From NCBI RefSeq assembly GCF_000721075.1, contig NZ_JOEQ01000018.1, positions 62,001-126,000 on the forward strand: 64,000 nt of DNA, given 5' to 3'. This stretch comes from Streptosporangium amethystogenes. Its GTDB lineage: Bacteria > Actinomycetota > Actinomycetes > Streptosporangiales > Streptosporangiaceae. The position numbers were made by a program, and so were the translations under genes. Positions 46,240-55,601 of the stretch are shown in pieces; the first letter of the stretch is position 1; each line of letters opens with the position of its first letter. The notes below the pieces were generated by a model. That model was not told the DNA's origin, did not search any database, and was given only the letters and a program-made list of their open reading frames with translations.

Positions 46240-46995
46240 TCACCCGTACACCAGTTTGACTATCGCCAGCACGCCGATGCAGACGATGAACCAGCGCAGT
46301 ACCGGAGCGGGCAGCTTCCTGCCGATCTTCGCGCCGAGGAAACCACCGATCGCGGCGCCCAGCGCCACCATCAGCACCGCCAGCCAGTCGATCTCCGCGA
46401 TCAGGATGAACAGCGCCGCGGCGGACATGTTGATCAGCAGCGAGAGGACGTTCTTGGCCGCGTTGATCCGCTGCAGGCCGTCGTCGAGGAAGCTGCCGAG
46501 CAGCCCGATGAGCAGCACGCCCTGCGCGGCACCGAAGTAACCGCCGTAGATGCCGCAGGCGAAGACACCGACCCAGAGCCAGGGGCCGCCGTGCAGCTGG
46601 GCGTGCTGCCGCCGGGCGCTCAACCACCTGTTGAGTCTCGGCTGGGCGATCACCAGCACGCACGCCACGCCGATCAGGACGGGCACCACGATGTTGAACG
46701 TCTCCGCGGGGAGATAGAGCAGGAGCACCCCGCCGATCACCGCACTGATGATCGTCGGAATTCCCAGCCGGATCAGCCGCTGGCGCTGCCCCTTCAACTC
46801 CGCCCGGTAGCCGAGCGCGCCGGTCAGCGAGCCCGGGACCAGGCCGACACTGTTGCAGACGTTGGCGAGGACCGGCGGCATCCCCAGCGCGACCATGGTC
46901 GGGAACGTGATCAGAGATCCGGAGCCGACAACGGCGTTGATGCCTCCGGCCCCGATGCCGGCCACGAAGATCGCGGCCGCCTCCCACGGTGTCAT
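46240..46995 (-). CDS. TauE/SafE-family sulfite/organosulfonate exporter
   Basis: A 251-residue membrane protein with about seven or eight hydrophobic segments. The family's N-terminal repeat is clear: IFVAGIGAGGINAVVGSGSL followed by ITFPTMVALGMPPVLANVCN. The C-terminal repeat has GIYGGYFGAAQGVLLIGLLG. It probably exports sulfite or a sulfonate by an uncoupled or proton-linked route. GGGGAG precedes the ATG at 46995. Confidence 0.88.
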   Translation of the reverse strand: MTPWEAAAIFVAGIGAGGINAVVGSGSLITFPTMVALGMPPVLANVCNSVGLVPGSLTGALGYRAELKGQRQRLIRLGIPTIISAVIGGVLLLYLPAETFNIVVPVLIGVACVLVIAQPRLNRWLSARRQHAQLHGGPWLWVGVFACGIYGGYFGAAQGVLLIGLLGSFLDDGLQRINAAKNVLSLLINMSAAALFILIAEIDWLAVLMVALGAAIGGFLGAKIGRKLPAPVLRWFIVCIGVLAIVKLVYG

Positions 46996-47125
46996 GAACT
47001 CCCCTTTGCTGGTGAGGCTCGCGCCCATGACGAGGTGCACGGCACTTACCGGATGCTAGGAGGAGCCCGGCCGCTGTCTCACAGCAGGGGTATGCTTTAC
47101 CGGTTTTTGGACAACCGAAACGGGC

Positions 47126-47920
47126 TCAGGGCTGGTGTGCCCGCGCGTACCACCGGCCGTCCCGCCCCTGGTCCAGGCTGAGCGGGACGCTGAAGGTGCG
47201 CGACAGGTTCTCCGCCGTCATCACCTGCTCGATCTGCCCCTGGGCCACCACGGAGCCGTGCCGGAGCAGCAGCGCGTGGGTGAACCCGCTGGGCACCTCC
47301 TCCACGTGGTGGGTGACCAGCACCATGGTCGGCGCCTTCGGATCGTGCGCGAGCGTCGACAGGCGGCGGACCAGGTCCTCGCGCCCGCCCAGGTCCAGGC
47401 CGGCGGCGGGCTCGTCCAGCAGCAGCAACTCCGGGTTCGGCATGAGCGCGCGGGCGATCTGGACCCGCTTGCGCTCCCCCTCGGACAACGTGTTGAACCG
47501 GCGCCGGATCAGGTGGGCGCATCCGAACTGGTCGATCAGCTCGACGGCGCGTGTGACGTCGTGGGAGTCGTACTCCTCCGTCCATCGGCCGAGGATGGCG
47601 TACGAGGCCGTGAGCACCAGGTCGATGACCTTCTCCTCCGGCGGCACCTTCTCCGCCAGTGAGGCGCTCGCGAGCCCGATGCGGGGCCGCAGTTCGAAGA
47701 CGTCGCTCTGGCCGAGCCGCTCGCCGAGAATCTCCACGATGCCCTCGGTGGGGAACAGCATCGCCCCGACCACCTGCAGCAACGTCGTCTTCCCCGCGCC
47801 GTTGGGACCGATGACGACCCACCGCTCGTCCTCGTGAACGGTCCAGTCGATCTCCCGCAGCAGGGCCGCCCCGTCCCTGCGGACGGTGACGTCCTGTAGC
47901 CGAAGCACCTGACCGCCCAT
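47126..47920 (-). CDS. ABC transporter ATP-binding protein
   Basis: A 264-residue ATPase: Walker A GPNGAGKTTLL, signature LSEGERKRVQIARAL, Walker B LLLLDEPAAGLDLGG, and the H-loop in LVTHHVEEV. No permease is next to it. Sequence layout (long gap between the Q-loop and signature) resembles the iron- and molybdate-type importers (ModF/FepC-like) found alone in actinomycetes. AAGGAGG lies 9 nt before the ATG. Confidence 0.88.
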   Translation of the reverse strand: MGGQVLRLQDVTVRRDGAALLREIDWTVHEDERWVVIGPNGAGKTTLLQVVGAMLFPTEGIVEILGERLGQSDVFELRPRIGLASASLAEKVPPEEKVIDLVLTASYAILGRWTEEYDSHDVTRAVELIDQFGCAHLIRRRFNTLSEGERKRVQIARALMPNPELLLLDEPAAGLDLGGREDLVRRLSTLAHDPKAPTMVLVTHHVEEVPSGFTHALLLRHGSVVAQGQIEQVMTAENLSRTFSVPLSLDQGRDGRWYARAHQP

Positions 47921-47986
47921 CCCTTACGCCTCCTTGTGAATCGCTGGAACAAAACCTATTGCAGGGTGAGCGCATATCGTGGATCG

Positions 47987-48706
47987 GTGCACCCTGATTC
48001 ACCGATCTCGGCCACCCTGGTCTGCTGGGGCAACGCCTGGCTCGCCGGACAGGTCGGCCTCGACGAGGCCGCCGACCGCGTGGAACGACAGGCCGGCCCC
48101 CAAGTCGTCGCCGCGGAAAGCGGCGACCTTCTCCTCCGTGGGTTCCTCGCCGACCTGCGGATCGAGGGTATGAAGTCGCTGCGACTGGCCCTGCCCGTCC
48201 CGGGCGACCCGCTCGGACTCACCGGACCGCCCCCCTTCAACTCCGCGGCCATCGAGGCCGGACAGGCGGCGACAGCCGTGCTCGGTGACAGATGCCTTGG
48301 CCTGGTCCCGGTAAAGGACCACCGCGGGTCATCGTACGCCGGGGTTCGCTGGAGCGTGCTGGAGGCCCGGACCGCGGCACCCGATCTGCCCTCTCTCGCC
48401 GACGCGGAGCATGAGCTGACCCGCGCGATGCGGGTGGCCACCGACGCCCTGCTCAGCGTGGAGGGTCCGGCCCAGGGCCACCGGCAGCTGAGAATCATCG
48501 ATGACGGCCTGGCTCCCGGCTACCCTGCCCGCGCCCATCGGGTCGCCGCCCTGGCCGCCCGTCTCGCCGCGGTGCTCCGCATAGCCGACGAGCGGGGACT
48601 CACCTCGGGCCAGCTCGCCGCACGCGCCGAGGCCCTGCGTGAGCTCGACCGCGCGGTGCGCCGGGCCCGCGTGGTCGCCCACCACGCCATCACCGAGCTG
48701 GTCTGA
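47987..48706 (+). CDS. Conserved hypothetical protein
   Basis: A 239-residue protein without membrane segments. Features are SATLVCWGNAWLAGQVGLDEAADRV at the N-terminus, LRLALPVPGDPLGLTGPPPFN in the middle, and Ala/Arg-rich helices at the C-terminus (RAHRVAALAARLAAVLRIAD). It resembles a family I have seen beside ABC-type ATPase genes in actinomycetes but whose function is unknown. GTG 47987 fits the first conserved residues. It is divergent from the ABC gene and converges on the kinase gene. Confidence 0.6.
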   Translation: MHPDSPISATLVCWGNAWLAGQVGLDEAADRVERQAGPQVVAAESGDLLLRGFLADLRIEGMKSLRLALPVPGDPLGLTGPPPFNSAAIEAGQAATAVLGDRCLGLVPVKDHRGSSYAGVRWSVLEARTAAPDLPSLADAEHELTRAMRVATDALLSVEGPAQGHRQLRIIDDGLAPGYPARAHRVAALAARLAAVLRIADERGLTSGQLAARAEALRELDRAVRRARVVAHHAITELV

Positions 48707-48714
48707 GGGCCTGG

Positions 48715-51159
48715 TCACCGGCCGGAGGTCAGCTTCCAGAGCTTGACGGTGCGGTCCTTGCCCGCCGAGACGGCCACCATGCGGTCGCCGACGGTCATGA
48801 CGGCGACCGAGTAGACCCCGCCCTTGTGTGCCTTGATCGCCTTGCCGAGGGGTTTGCCCTCGGCCGGGTCCCAGAGCCGGACGGTCCCGTCCGTGCTGCC
48901 CGACACCAGCACGGTGCGCCCGTCCACCGTGCCGAACGCCAGGGAGTAGACGTTGCCTCCGTGCCCCTTGAGCGGCCTGCCGATGGTCTTGGAGGTCTTC
49001 GGGTCCCAGATCCTGATCTTCTTGTCCTTGCCGCCCGAGGCGATCACGGTGCGGTCGCCCAGCTTGCCGAAGGCCACCGAGAAGACCCGCCCGCTGTGCC
49101 CCCGGTAGACCTTGCCGTACCGCTTCCTGGTGACGAGGTCCCAGATCTTCAGCGTCTTGTCGGCACTGGCGGACACGACGACGGAGCGCTTTCCGATCTT
49201 GCCGAAGGCGAGCCAGTTGACGTCGTCGCGGTGCGCGGAGACGACTTTGAGCAATCTGCGGCTCTTCAGGTTCCAGAAGTAGAGCGTGCCGTCACCGTCC
49301 CCGGTGACGGCGACCGGTGAACCTTTCACCACGCCCGCCGCGGCGGAGAAGACCGCGATGGGGTGATGGCCGAGAACCCTGCTCTTGCGGGTCTTCAGGT
49401 TCCACAGGCGGACGGAGTGGTCGTAGCCACCGGTCACCGCGTAGGGCGTGCCGCCGAAGGTGACGGTGGCGACCGCGTAGACCTCGCCCCGGTGGCCGCG
49501 GAGCCGGTGAAGCCTCTTGTGCCCGGCGGGATCCCAGATCCCGAGCGAACCGTCCTGGCTGCCCGAGACCACCGTGGGCCTGCCCTTGATCTCGACCTTG
49601 GCGAGGGACTGTACGGCCCTGCTGTGCCCCTTGAGCGCCTTGCCGTCCTGACCGTCGAAGAGCACCGGGGCGGGCGGCATGGCGAGCGGCTCGGAGGTCG
49701 GCGGCGTCGTGAGGCTCGCCGTGGGGGCCGAGGTCAGGGCCTGCGCGGCAGGTGTCGGGGCCGACGTGGCAGCCCGCGAGGCGGCCGTGGAGGACCGCGT
49801 GGCGGGAGTCGAGGACGACGGCCTCCGCGTACCGTCATCGGGGGCGAGGGAGCTCGCCGTGGTGTCGCTCCGCATGCTCGGCACCGCCACCAGCACGGCG
49901 GTGGCCAGGGCCAGGGCTCCCACGAGCACCCCGGTGACGAGGGCGGCCCGGCCGCGCCGCGTCCCGTGCTCGCCGGGCTCGGCGGGTACCGGGTCGCCGA
50001 AAAGGTCCGGGTGCCGCGGCGGCGGCGGGGGGTACGCCCCCTGAGCGGACGCGGCCTGCCGGCCGACGGGCGTCAGGTTGCCCGGGTAGCGCGCGGGTCC
50101 CGCGGGGGAGGCGAAGGGAACGGCAGCGGGCGGAGGAGCGGTTGGGGAGGTGCCCGCCCTGCCGGCCGGAGTGTGGCCGCGGGCCGTGCCGGGCTCCTGC
50201 GGATCCGCCCCTGACGGCCGTACCCACAACGTCTCGGGAGCGGGCGGCGGGGACACGGGCGGAACGGCGGGCGAAGGCACGGGCGAGGCGGCGGGCAGGG
50301 GCGGCACGGCGGGTGGAGGTCGCGGAGGCTCGGGAGCGGATGCCTCCTCTGACTGGGTGTCCAGAAGCGCGAACAGCACCTCGGAGGCGTTGGGCCGTTC
50401 CTCGGCCTGCTTGCTGAGGCACGAGGTGACGATCGGCCGCAGGGTGTCGGGGAGCTCGGACAGGTCGGGGTCCTCGTTCATCACCCGGTAGATGACCGCG
50501 GGCACGCTGTCCTGGCCGAACGCGGGCCGCCCGGTCGCGGCGAACACCATCGTCAACGCCCAGCTGAACATGTCGGAGGAGGACCCGACCCGGTGCCCGG
50601 AGACCTGTTCCGGCGACATGTAGGCGGGGGTGCCGACCACTCCGCTCGTCACGGTCATCGCCGAGTCGAGGGCCCTGGCGATGCCGAAGTCGATCACGCG
50701 GGGTCCGTCGGGACCGAGCAGCACGTTGCTGGGCTTGAAATCACGGTGCACGATGCCCGCCCGGTGGATGGCGGCCAGCGCGGTCACGGTACCGACCGCG
50801 AGCCGGTGGAGCACGTTGCCGCCGCGAGGTCCCTCGGCCTGCACGATCCGCTGCAGGGAGACCCCCTCCACCAGCTCGCTCACGATGTAGGGGCGGTCAC
50901 CGTCCATGTGGGCGCCCAGCACCTGGGCGGTGCAGAACGGCGCCACCCGGCGGGCGGCGGAGACCTCACGGAGGAATCGGTCGCCGTCCATGCCGGTGTC
51001 ACTCAACCTGGGGTGGAGCAGCTTGATCGCCACCATCACCCCGTCGGGCCCCCGCCCCGCGTAGACCACCCCCTGTGCCCCCTCGCCGAGGCGGCCGAGC
51101 AGCCGGTAGTCGCCCAGTGACTCCGGGTCCTCCCTGCGCAACGGGCTCGTGTCCGGCAT
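48715..51159 (-). CDS. Ser/Thr protein kinase with seven C-terminal WD40 repeats
   Basis: An 814-residue protein. The kinase domain (about residues 15-270) has GEGAQGVVYAG, the lysine in VAIKLLHP, the catalytic HRDFKPSNVLLG and VIDFGIARAL. A Pro/Ser/Thr-rich linker follows, then one membrane span (ALVTGVLVGALALATAVLVAV, near residue 430). The C-terminal outside part begins with a low-complexity stretch and ends in seven WD40 blades, each ending in a WD-type dipeptide (GIWDP, RLWNL, YFWNL, KIWDL, RIWDP, RLWDP, KLWKL). GGGGAGG precedes the ATG at 51159. It could sense a cell-wall or secreted ligand through the propeller. Confidence 0.92.
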   Translation of the reverse strand: MPDTSPLRREDPESLGDYRLLGRLGEGAQGVVYAGRGPDGVMVAIKLLHPRLSDTGMDGDRFLREVSAARRVAPFCTAQVLGAHMDGDRPYIVSELVEGVSLQRIVQAEGPRGGNVLHRLAVGTVTALAAIHRAGIVHRDFKPSNVLLGPDGPRVIDFGIARALDSAMTVTSGVVGTPAYMSPEQVSGHRVGSSSDMFSWALTMVFAATGRPAFGQDSVPAVIYRVMNEDPDLSELPDTLRPIVTSCLSKQAEERPNASEVLFALLDTQSEEASAPEPPRPPPAVPPLPAASPVPSPAVPPVSPPPAPETLWVRPSGADPQEPGTARGHTPAGRAGTSPTAPPPAAVPFASPAGPARYPGNLTPVGRQAASAQGAYPPPPPRHPDLFGDPVPAEPGEHGTRRGRAALVTGVLVGALALATAVLVAVPSMRSDTTASSLAPDDGTRRPSSSTPATRSSTAASRAATSAPTPAAQALTSAPTASLTTPPTSEPLAMPPAPVLFDGQDGKALKGHSRAVQSLAKVEIKGRPTVVSGSQDGSLGIWDPAGHKRLHRLRGHRGEVYAVATVTFGGTPYAVTGGYDHSVRLWNLKTRKSRVLGHHPIAVFSAAAGVVKGSPVAVTGDGDGTLYFWNLKSRRLLKVVSAHRDDVNWLAFGKIGKRSVVVSASADKTLKIWDLVTRKRYGKVYRGHSGRVFSVAFGKLGDRTVIASGGKDKKIRIWDPKTSKTIGRPLKGHGGNVYSLAFGTVDGRTVLVSGSTDGTVRLWDPAEGKPLGKAIKAHKGGVYSVAVMTVGDRMVAVSAGKDRTVKLWKLTSGR

Positions 51160-51331
51160 CTGAGCCTCCCCGTTGTCCAGCCTGCGAACCGCCGCCATCC
51201 CCGAGTCACCAAAGATACGCAAATAACTAATTTTCAGGTAGATCATTCACGCTTCCGGCGTGTTCTTCTTAAGTCATAATCTTCGAAACGAATGGTGACC
51301 ACGGTCACCCCTAGCTCGTGCGGAGACGCCC

Positions 51332-52048
51332 ATGCGCCGAAGCTTCGGCACGCTCCTAGGTCTCAGCCTCATCACTCCGCTCGCGTTCGCCCCCAGCGCC
51401 TCGGCCGCCGCGAACACACAGCCCCCGACTTCGGCCGAGGTCCCGTCGGCGACCCGGACGGACGTCTCGGCCATGGCCCCGTCAGCGGCGAGTCTGGACA
51501 GGCCCTGGTCCGCTTTCAAGGTCTCGGTTAAAGCCCCAAAGCGGGTCAGAAGCGGCCAAGAGTTCATGTATACGATCAAAATTACCAATCGGGGACCGCG
51601 GAAGGCCGACTACTTCTACGTAGGCGGGACCCTCCTGCCGAAAGGCATCAGCAAGACCGTCTACTACAAGGGCCCGAAAGGCACCGACTGCGACTTCTAC
51701 ACCGACGGCTTCTGGTGCGTGACGCCCTGGATCATCGGCAGGGGTGAGTCGGAGACGGTGCGCGTCTGGGTCAAGCTCAACAAGCGGACCAGGGGCACCG
51801 CGGTCGCCAAGCTCGGCGCCGACACCTGGAACGTCCCGACCGGAGGCGCGGACCTCAGCCGCGACGAGTGGCGGCGGCTGAACTTCCCCCACTGGTACTA
51901 CCTCAAGACGGTGAAAACCAAGATCGTCCACCCCACGCCGCCCAAACCCAAGCGCGGTGGGAGCGAGAGATACACCCCGCCACCGCCGCCGCCTCCCCCG
52001 CCGCCGCCCCCACCGCCGGGACGGCGCGAGGAGAAGAAGGACACCTGA
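51332..52048 (+). CDS. Secreted DUF11-like protein with polyproline C-terminus (paralogue A)
   Basis: A 238-residue exported protein: signal peptide LLGLSLITPLAFAPSASAAA, a short Thr/Ser-rich segment, then a beta-rich domain with FKVSVKAPKRVRSGQEFMYT, KITNRGPRKADYFYVGGTLL and the Cys pair in GTDCDFYTDGFWCVTPW. The C-terminus has a basic stretch, 14 consecutive Pro residues (51975-52018), and GRREEKKDT. It is paralogous to the genes at 54098 and 55033. The domain resembles DUF11 (surface repeat) folds. No anchor signal was seen; the polyproline tail may cross the wall. Confidence 0.75.
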   Translation: MRRSFGTLLGLSLITPLAFAPSASAAANTQPPTSAEVPSATRTDVSAMAPSAASLDRPWSAFKVSVKAPKRVRSGQEFMYTIKITNRGPRKADYFYVGGTLLPKGISKTVYYKGPKGTDCDFYTDGFWCVTPWIIGRGESETVRVWVKLNKRTRGTAVAKLGADTWNVPTGGADLSRDEWRRLNFPHWYYLKTVKTKIVHPTPPKPKRGGSERYTPPPPPPPPPPPPPPGRREEKKDT

Positions 52049-52061
52049 CCTCGCACGCCGG

Positions 52062-52700
52062 TCAGGCCAGGCCGTTCCGCACCGCGTAGAGGGCGGCCTG
52101 GGTCCTGTCCTGCACGCCCAGCTTCATCAGCACGTTGGAGACGTGGGTCTTCACGGTCTTCTCCGCCACGGTGAGCCGTCTGGCGATCTCCCGGTTGGAA
52201 CGGCCCGACGCGATCAGCGTGAGCACCTCGCGCTCCCGCTCGGTCAACGGTGCCACCCGCCTGTCCTCCGGCGTGGCCGGAACGGATCCGGGGAGGGAGA
52301 ACATCGCCTCCGCCGCCTCGGGAGCGAGCAGCACCTGGCCGCCGTGCACCGCCCGGATCGCGTGCACGAGCGCTGCCGGTTCGACGTCCTTGTACAGAAA
52401 GCCCGCCGCACCCGCCCGGATCGCCGGGGCCACGTCCTCCCGGTCACTGACCGAGGTCAGCACGAGCGCCCGCGGCGACAGTCCCCGCTCCCCCAGCAGG
52501 AGCAGCGCGCCGAGCCCGTCGAGGACCGGCATCTTCAGGTCGAGCAGCAGCACGTCCGGGGTGAGGGTCTCCACCAGGGCGACCGCCTCGGCGCCGTCGG
52601 CGGCCTCGCCGACCACGTCGAGGTCCTCCTGAAGTTCCAGGAAGGTACGCAGCCCCTGCCGGACGACCGGGTGATCGTCGGCGATCAGGACGCGGATCAC
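52062..52700 (-). CDS. NarL/LuxR-family response regulator
   Basis: A 212-residue regulator. The receiver has IRVLIADDHPVVRQGL and phospho-acceptor Asp in VLLLDLKMPVLDG; the output domain has PLTEREREVLTLIASGRSNR and KTVKTHVSNVLMKL. The GTG at 52700 overlaps the kinase stop (GTGA). It partners with the GAF kinase upstream. The secreted-protein genes on both sides are candidate targets. Confidence 0.95.
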   Translation of the reverse strand: MIRVLIADDHPVVRQGLRTFLELQEDLDVVGEAADGAEAVALVETLTPDVLLLDLKMPVLDGLGALLLLGERGLSPRALVLTSVSDREDVAPAIRAGAAGFLYKDVEPAALVHAIRAVHGGQVLLAPEAAEAMFSLPGSVPATPEDRRVAPLTEREREVLTLIASGRSNREIARRLTVAEKTVKTHVSNVLMKLGVQDRTQAALYAVRNGLA

Positions 52701-53827
52701 GCCGGTACCTCCATCCGGACGAGCGTGCCGCCCCCGGGCTCCGACCTCACCCGCACGTTGCCGCCGACGGCCTCCGCCCGATCGCCCATCGAGGCGATGC
52801 CCAGCCCTCGTCCCACGGCGGCGGTCACCTCGAATCCCATCCCGTCGTCGCTCACCTCCAGAAACACGCGCCCACCCTCGCAGCCCAGCCGTACGCCGAC
52901 GGCACGCGCCTTCGAATGCCTGGAGGCGTTGTGCAGCGCCTCCTGGGCCACCCGCAGCACGACCGCCTCGATCTCTGGTTCGAGGTCGCACACCGGAGCC
53001 TCCTCGAACGAGAACGAGGCCGGGTGGAGCCGGTCGAGCAGGCGGACGTGCTTGCGGAGCGTCTCGGCCAGGCCGTGCCGGTCGAGCTCGGCCGGCCGGA
53101 GTTCGACGATCACCTCCCGTAGTTCGGCCAGCGCCTCTCCCGCCAGCCGTTCCACCCGGTCGAGCTCCCGCACCGCCCGTACGGGGTCGTCGGCGACCAG
53201 CGACGCCGCGGCCCGCGCGGTGAGGCGCAGCGAGAACAGCTTCTGAGTCACCGCGTCGTGCAGTTCCCTGGCCATCCGGGTGCGCTCCTCCACCAGCGTG
53301 AGCTCCCGGCTCCGCTCGTACAGGCGGGCGTTGGTGAGGGCGAGCGCGGCGTGCGCGGCGAACATGGTGAGCAGCCGCTGGTCGGCCTCGGTGAAGCCGC
53401 CCGGGGCCCGCTTGTTGGACAGGAAGATGATGCCGAGCACCTCGTCCCCGTCGAGGATCGGCACCCCGAGAAAGTCCTTGAGCACCGGGTGGGCACGGGG
53501 CCAGTGTTCGAACCGGGGGTCCCTGCGGATGTCGGGAAGCCTGACCGGCACGCCCTCGCGCAGCATGGCGCCGAGCATGCCGTGCTGGCGGGGCGTGGGC
53601 CCGATCACGTCCCACTCCTCATCGGAGATGCCCTCGGCGACGAACTCGGCGAACGCCCCCTGGTCGTCGGGCACGCCCAGCGCGGCGTAGCGGGCGTCCA
53701 GCAGCCGGCCCGCCGACCGCACGATGACGCCGAGCACCTCCCGGACCGACAGATGCCTGGTCACCGCGAGGACGGCCGAGCTCACCGCGTGCAGCACGGC
53801 GTCCAGGTCCTCACTCTCGGAGCTCAC
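52697..53827 (-). CDS. GAF-domain sensor histidine kinase (NarL/DegS type)
   Basis: A 376-residue cytoplasmic kinase. Residues about 25-165 are a GAF domain (ARYAALGVPDDQGAFAEFVA, FLGVPILDGDEVLGIIFLSN). Phospho-acceptor His is in RMARELHDAVTQKLFSLRL. The ATPase domain ends with EVSDDGMGFEVTAAVGRGLG. The GAF part resembles DevS-like (haem or redox) sensors, although a haem ligand was not verified. The start is GTG at 53827 with no strong ribosome site. Confidence 0.9.
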   Translation of the reverse strand: MSSESEDLDAVLHAVSSAVLAVTRHLSVREVLGVIVRSAGRLLDARYAALGVPDDQGAFAEFVAEGISDEEWDVIGPTPRQHGMLGAMLREGVPVRLPDIRRDPRFEHWPRAHPVLKDFLGVPILDGDEVLGIIFLSNKRAPGGFTEADQRLLTMFAAHAALALTNARLYERSRELTLVEERTRMARELHDAVTQKLFSLRLTARAAASLVADDPVRAVRELDRVERLAGEALAELREVIVELRPAELDRHGLAETLRKHVRLLDRLHPASFSFEEAPVCDLEPEIEAVVLRVAQEALHNASRHSKARAVGVRLGCEGGRVFLEVSDDGMGFEVTAAVGRGLGIASMGDRAEAVGGNVRVRSEPGGGTLVRMEVPA

Positions 53828-54097
53828 GGAACGACTCTAGCCCCGGTCCAACGAGAGCTCGGAGCCACCGTGCGGCGGCGTGCGAGGGAGCGGGCACGGC
53901 TGCCGAGCTGCTCTTCGGCCAGGCCGACGGCCCGCTGGGAGCCCTGCGGAGGACCGGGTCGCGGCGGACACCCGAGGTGTCGTCCAACCGCTCACCGTTC
54001 GGTCGGCCAGTCAGTCACAAGGAATCCACAAGTGGGCTCCCGCATGCTGATCGCAGTAGCCAACGGGGGATCACCGAATTCCGACTGGAGTAAAGAA

Positions 54098-54643
54098 ATG
54101 CGCCGGCACCTGACCGCCTTCGCCGCCATCGCCCTGGCGGGAGGCATGCTGCTCACCCCGGGAACCGCGAACGCCGCGGCTCCCCGGATCACCGCCCCGC
54201 AGGGGACCGTCCAGGCCGACAAGCCGCTCGCGCCGCTGAAGCTGACCGTCACCTACCCTCGCAGGGCCTGGGCGGGTGACTCGTACGTCTACACACTCAC
54301 CACCAAGAACGTCGGCAAGTGGTACACCGACATCGCCTACATCGGCGGCTACCTTCCCCCGCAGGTCTCCAAGGTTCGCGTCATCCGCAAGCCCGCCGGG
54401 TCGTACTGCGAGATCTCCGGCCGCGAGGTGGGCTGCCTGCTCGACACCCTGAACCCCGGAAAGACGGCCACCGTCAAGGTCAGGGTCTGGTTGAAGAACA
54501 GCGCCAGGGGCACCGCGACCGCCGACTTCGGCTCGGCCTCGATCGACGTTCCCGCGGGCGGGCTCGACACCTTCGACATCCACGGCATCGACATCGGCAG
54601 CGACGTCAAGTACGTGCGGGTGAAGACCCGGGTGCTCCGCTAG
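54098..54643 (+). CDS. Secreted DUF11-like protein (paralogue B)
   Basis: A 181-residue exported protein: signal LTAFAAIALAGGMLLTPGTANA, then a beta-rich domain with LKLTVTYPRRAWAGDSYVYT, TKNVGKWYTDIAYIGGYLPP and the Cys pair in GSYCEISGREVGCLLDTL. The end has KYVRVKTRVLR, matching the (T/R)VKTK(I/V) endings of paralogues A and C. GGAG precedes the ATG. It lacks the polyproline tail. Confidence 0.75.
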   Translation: MRRHLTAFAAIALAGGMLLTPGTANAAAPRITAPQGTVQADKPLAPLKLTVTYPRRAWAGDSYVYTLTTKNVGKWYTDIAYIGGYLPPQVSKVRVIRKPAGSYCEISGREVGCLLDTLNPGKTATVKVRVWLKNSARGTATADFGSASIDVPAGGLDTFDIHGIDIGSDVKYVRVKTRVLR

Positions 54644-55032
54644 CCGGCCGACCGTTCCGCGCGTGTCACCGTCCCCTGAGATCGATGACGCGGCACGCGC
54701 GGAAAATACATATAGCCCGTTTCATCCCCTGAAGTCCCTTTAATGGACTTTCAGAGACCAGTCCCTTCGCGATTCGGGTTCCGCACGGAACCCGGACCTC
54801 CGCCCGACACGGAGCCCCGATCCTTTCCTGCCCCGGGTTGCCCCGCCAGGCGAACCGGCCGGTGCGGTCACCTCACGCTTCGTGCCCACCGCTCAGCCGG
54901 ACGTCACGCCGTACGGTCCACTAAATACATAATTGAATATTGATTTCTCCTCACATCTATATGTGTGATAAAACGCTGGAACTTTATGGGGCGTTCCAGG
55001 CGTCCCCTAACCCTTCAGCTGGGAGACGTTTG
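54644..55032. other. Non-coding 389 bp between secreted-protein genes B and C
   Basis: The left part holds a hairpin: TTCCGCGCGTG (54655-54665) pairs perfectly with CACGCGCGGAA (54694-54704), followed by AATACATATAG; it may terminate gene B. The right part (54920-54985) is unusually AT-rich (CTAAATACATAATTGAATATTG) with a CACAT-N4-ATGTG dyad at 54952-54965, and should contain the promoter of gene C. Confidence 0.5.
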
Positions 55033-55590
55033 ATGCGCCACCCGATCTCCAGGATCGTCGCCCTTGCTCTGGTCGCCCCGCTGGCCGGTGGCATGCTGCT
55101 CGCCGCCCCCGCCTCGGCCGCCTCCACGCAGGCGCCCGCGGCGACGGTCAAGGCCGCGGCCGAACCGTTCTCCTCCTTCGCGGTCACGGTTTCCGCGCCG
55201 AAGAGGGCGAAGGTCGGCGGAAAGATCACTTACCGGATCAAGGCCGTCAACAAGGGCCCCTACGAGGCCGACGCCTTCTACATGGGCGGCCTGCTGCCCA
55301 AGGGGTCCAAGGCCACCGCGGTCTCCGCGCCCAAGGGCACGCAGTGCGGCAACTACGAAGACGGATTCTGGTGCTTCACCCCCTACGCCCTCAAGATCGA
55401 TGAATACCAGACCATCGCGATCACGGTGAAGCTCGGCAAGAAGTCGGGACGGACCGCCGAGGCCATCCTGGGCGTCGACACCTACGACCTCCAGACCGGC
55501 GCCGAGGACCTCTCCCGGGACGAGTTGGAGCGTCTGGGCACCAAGGGCTGGTATTTCGTGAAGAAGGTCAAGACCAAGATCGTGGGCTGA
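55033..55590 (+). CDS. Secreted DUF11-like protein (paralogue C)
   Basis: A 185-residue exported protein: signal ALALVAPLAGGMLLAAPASA, then FAVTVSAPKRAKVGGKITYR, KAVNKGPYEADAFYMGGLLP and the Cys pair in GTQCGNYEDGFWCFTPYAL. It ends DELERLGTKGWYFVKKVKTK. Nearly every motif lines up with paralogue A, including the DLSRDE(L/W)xRL stretch, so A and C are the closest pair. GGGAG precedes the ATG. It has no polyproline tail. Confidence 0.78.
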   Translation: MRHPISRIVALALVAPLAGGMLLAAPASAASTQAPAATVKAAAEPFSSFAVTVSAPKRAKVGGKITYRIKAVNKGPYEADAFYMGGLLPKGSKATAVSAPKGTQCGNYEDGFWCFTPYALKIDEYQTIAITVKLGKKSGRTAEAILGVDTYDLQTGAEDLSRDELERLGTKGWYFVKKVKTKIVG

Positions 55591-55601
55591 CCGAGCCCGA
55601 C

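Noticed and set aside
51368..52048. Collagen-like or PPE-type protein from the proline run
   Set aside because: Only the tail is proline-rich; the body matches the two neighbouring DUF11-like paralogues.
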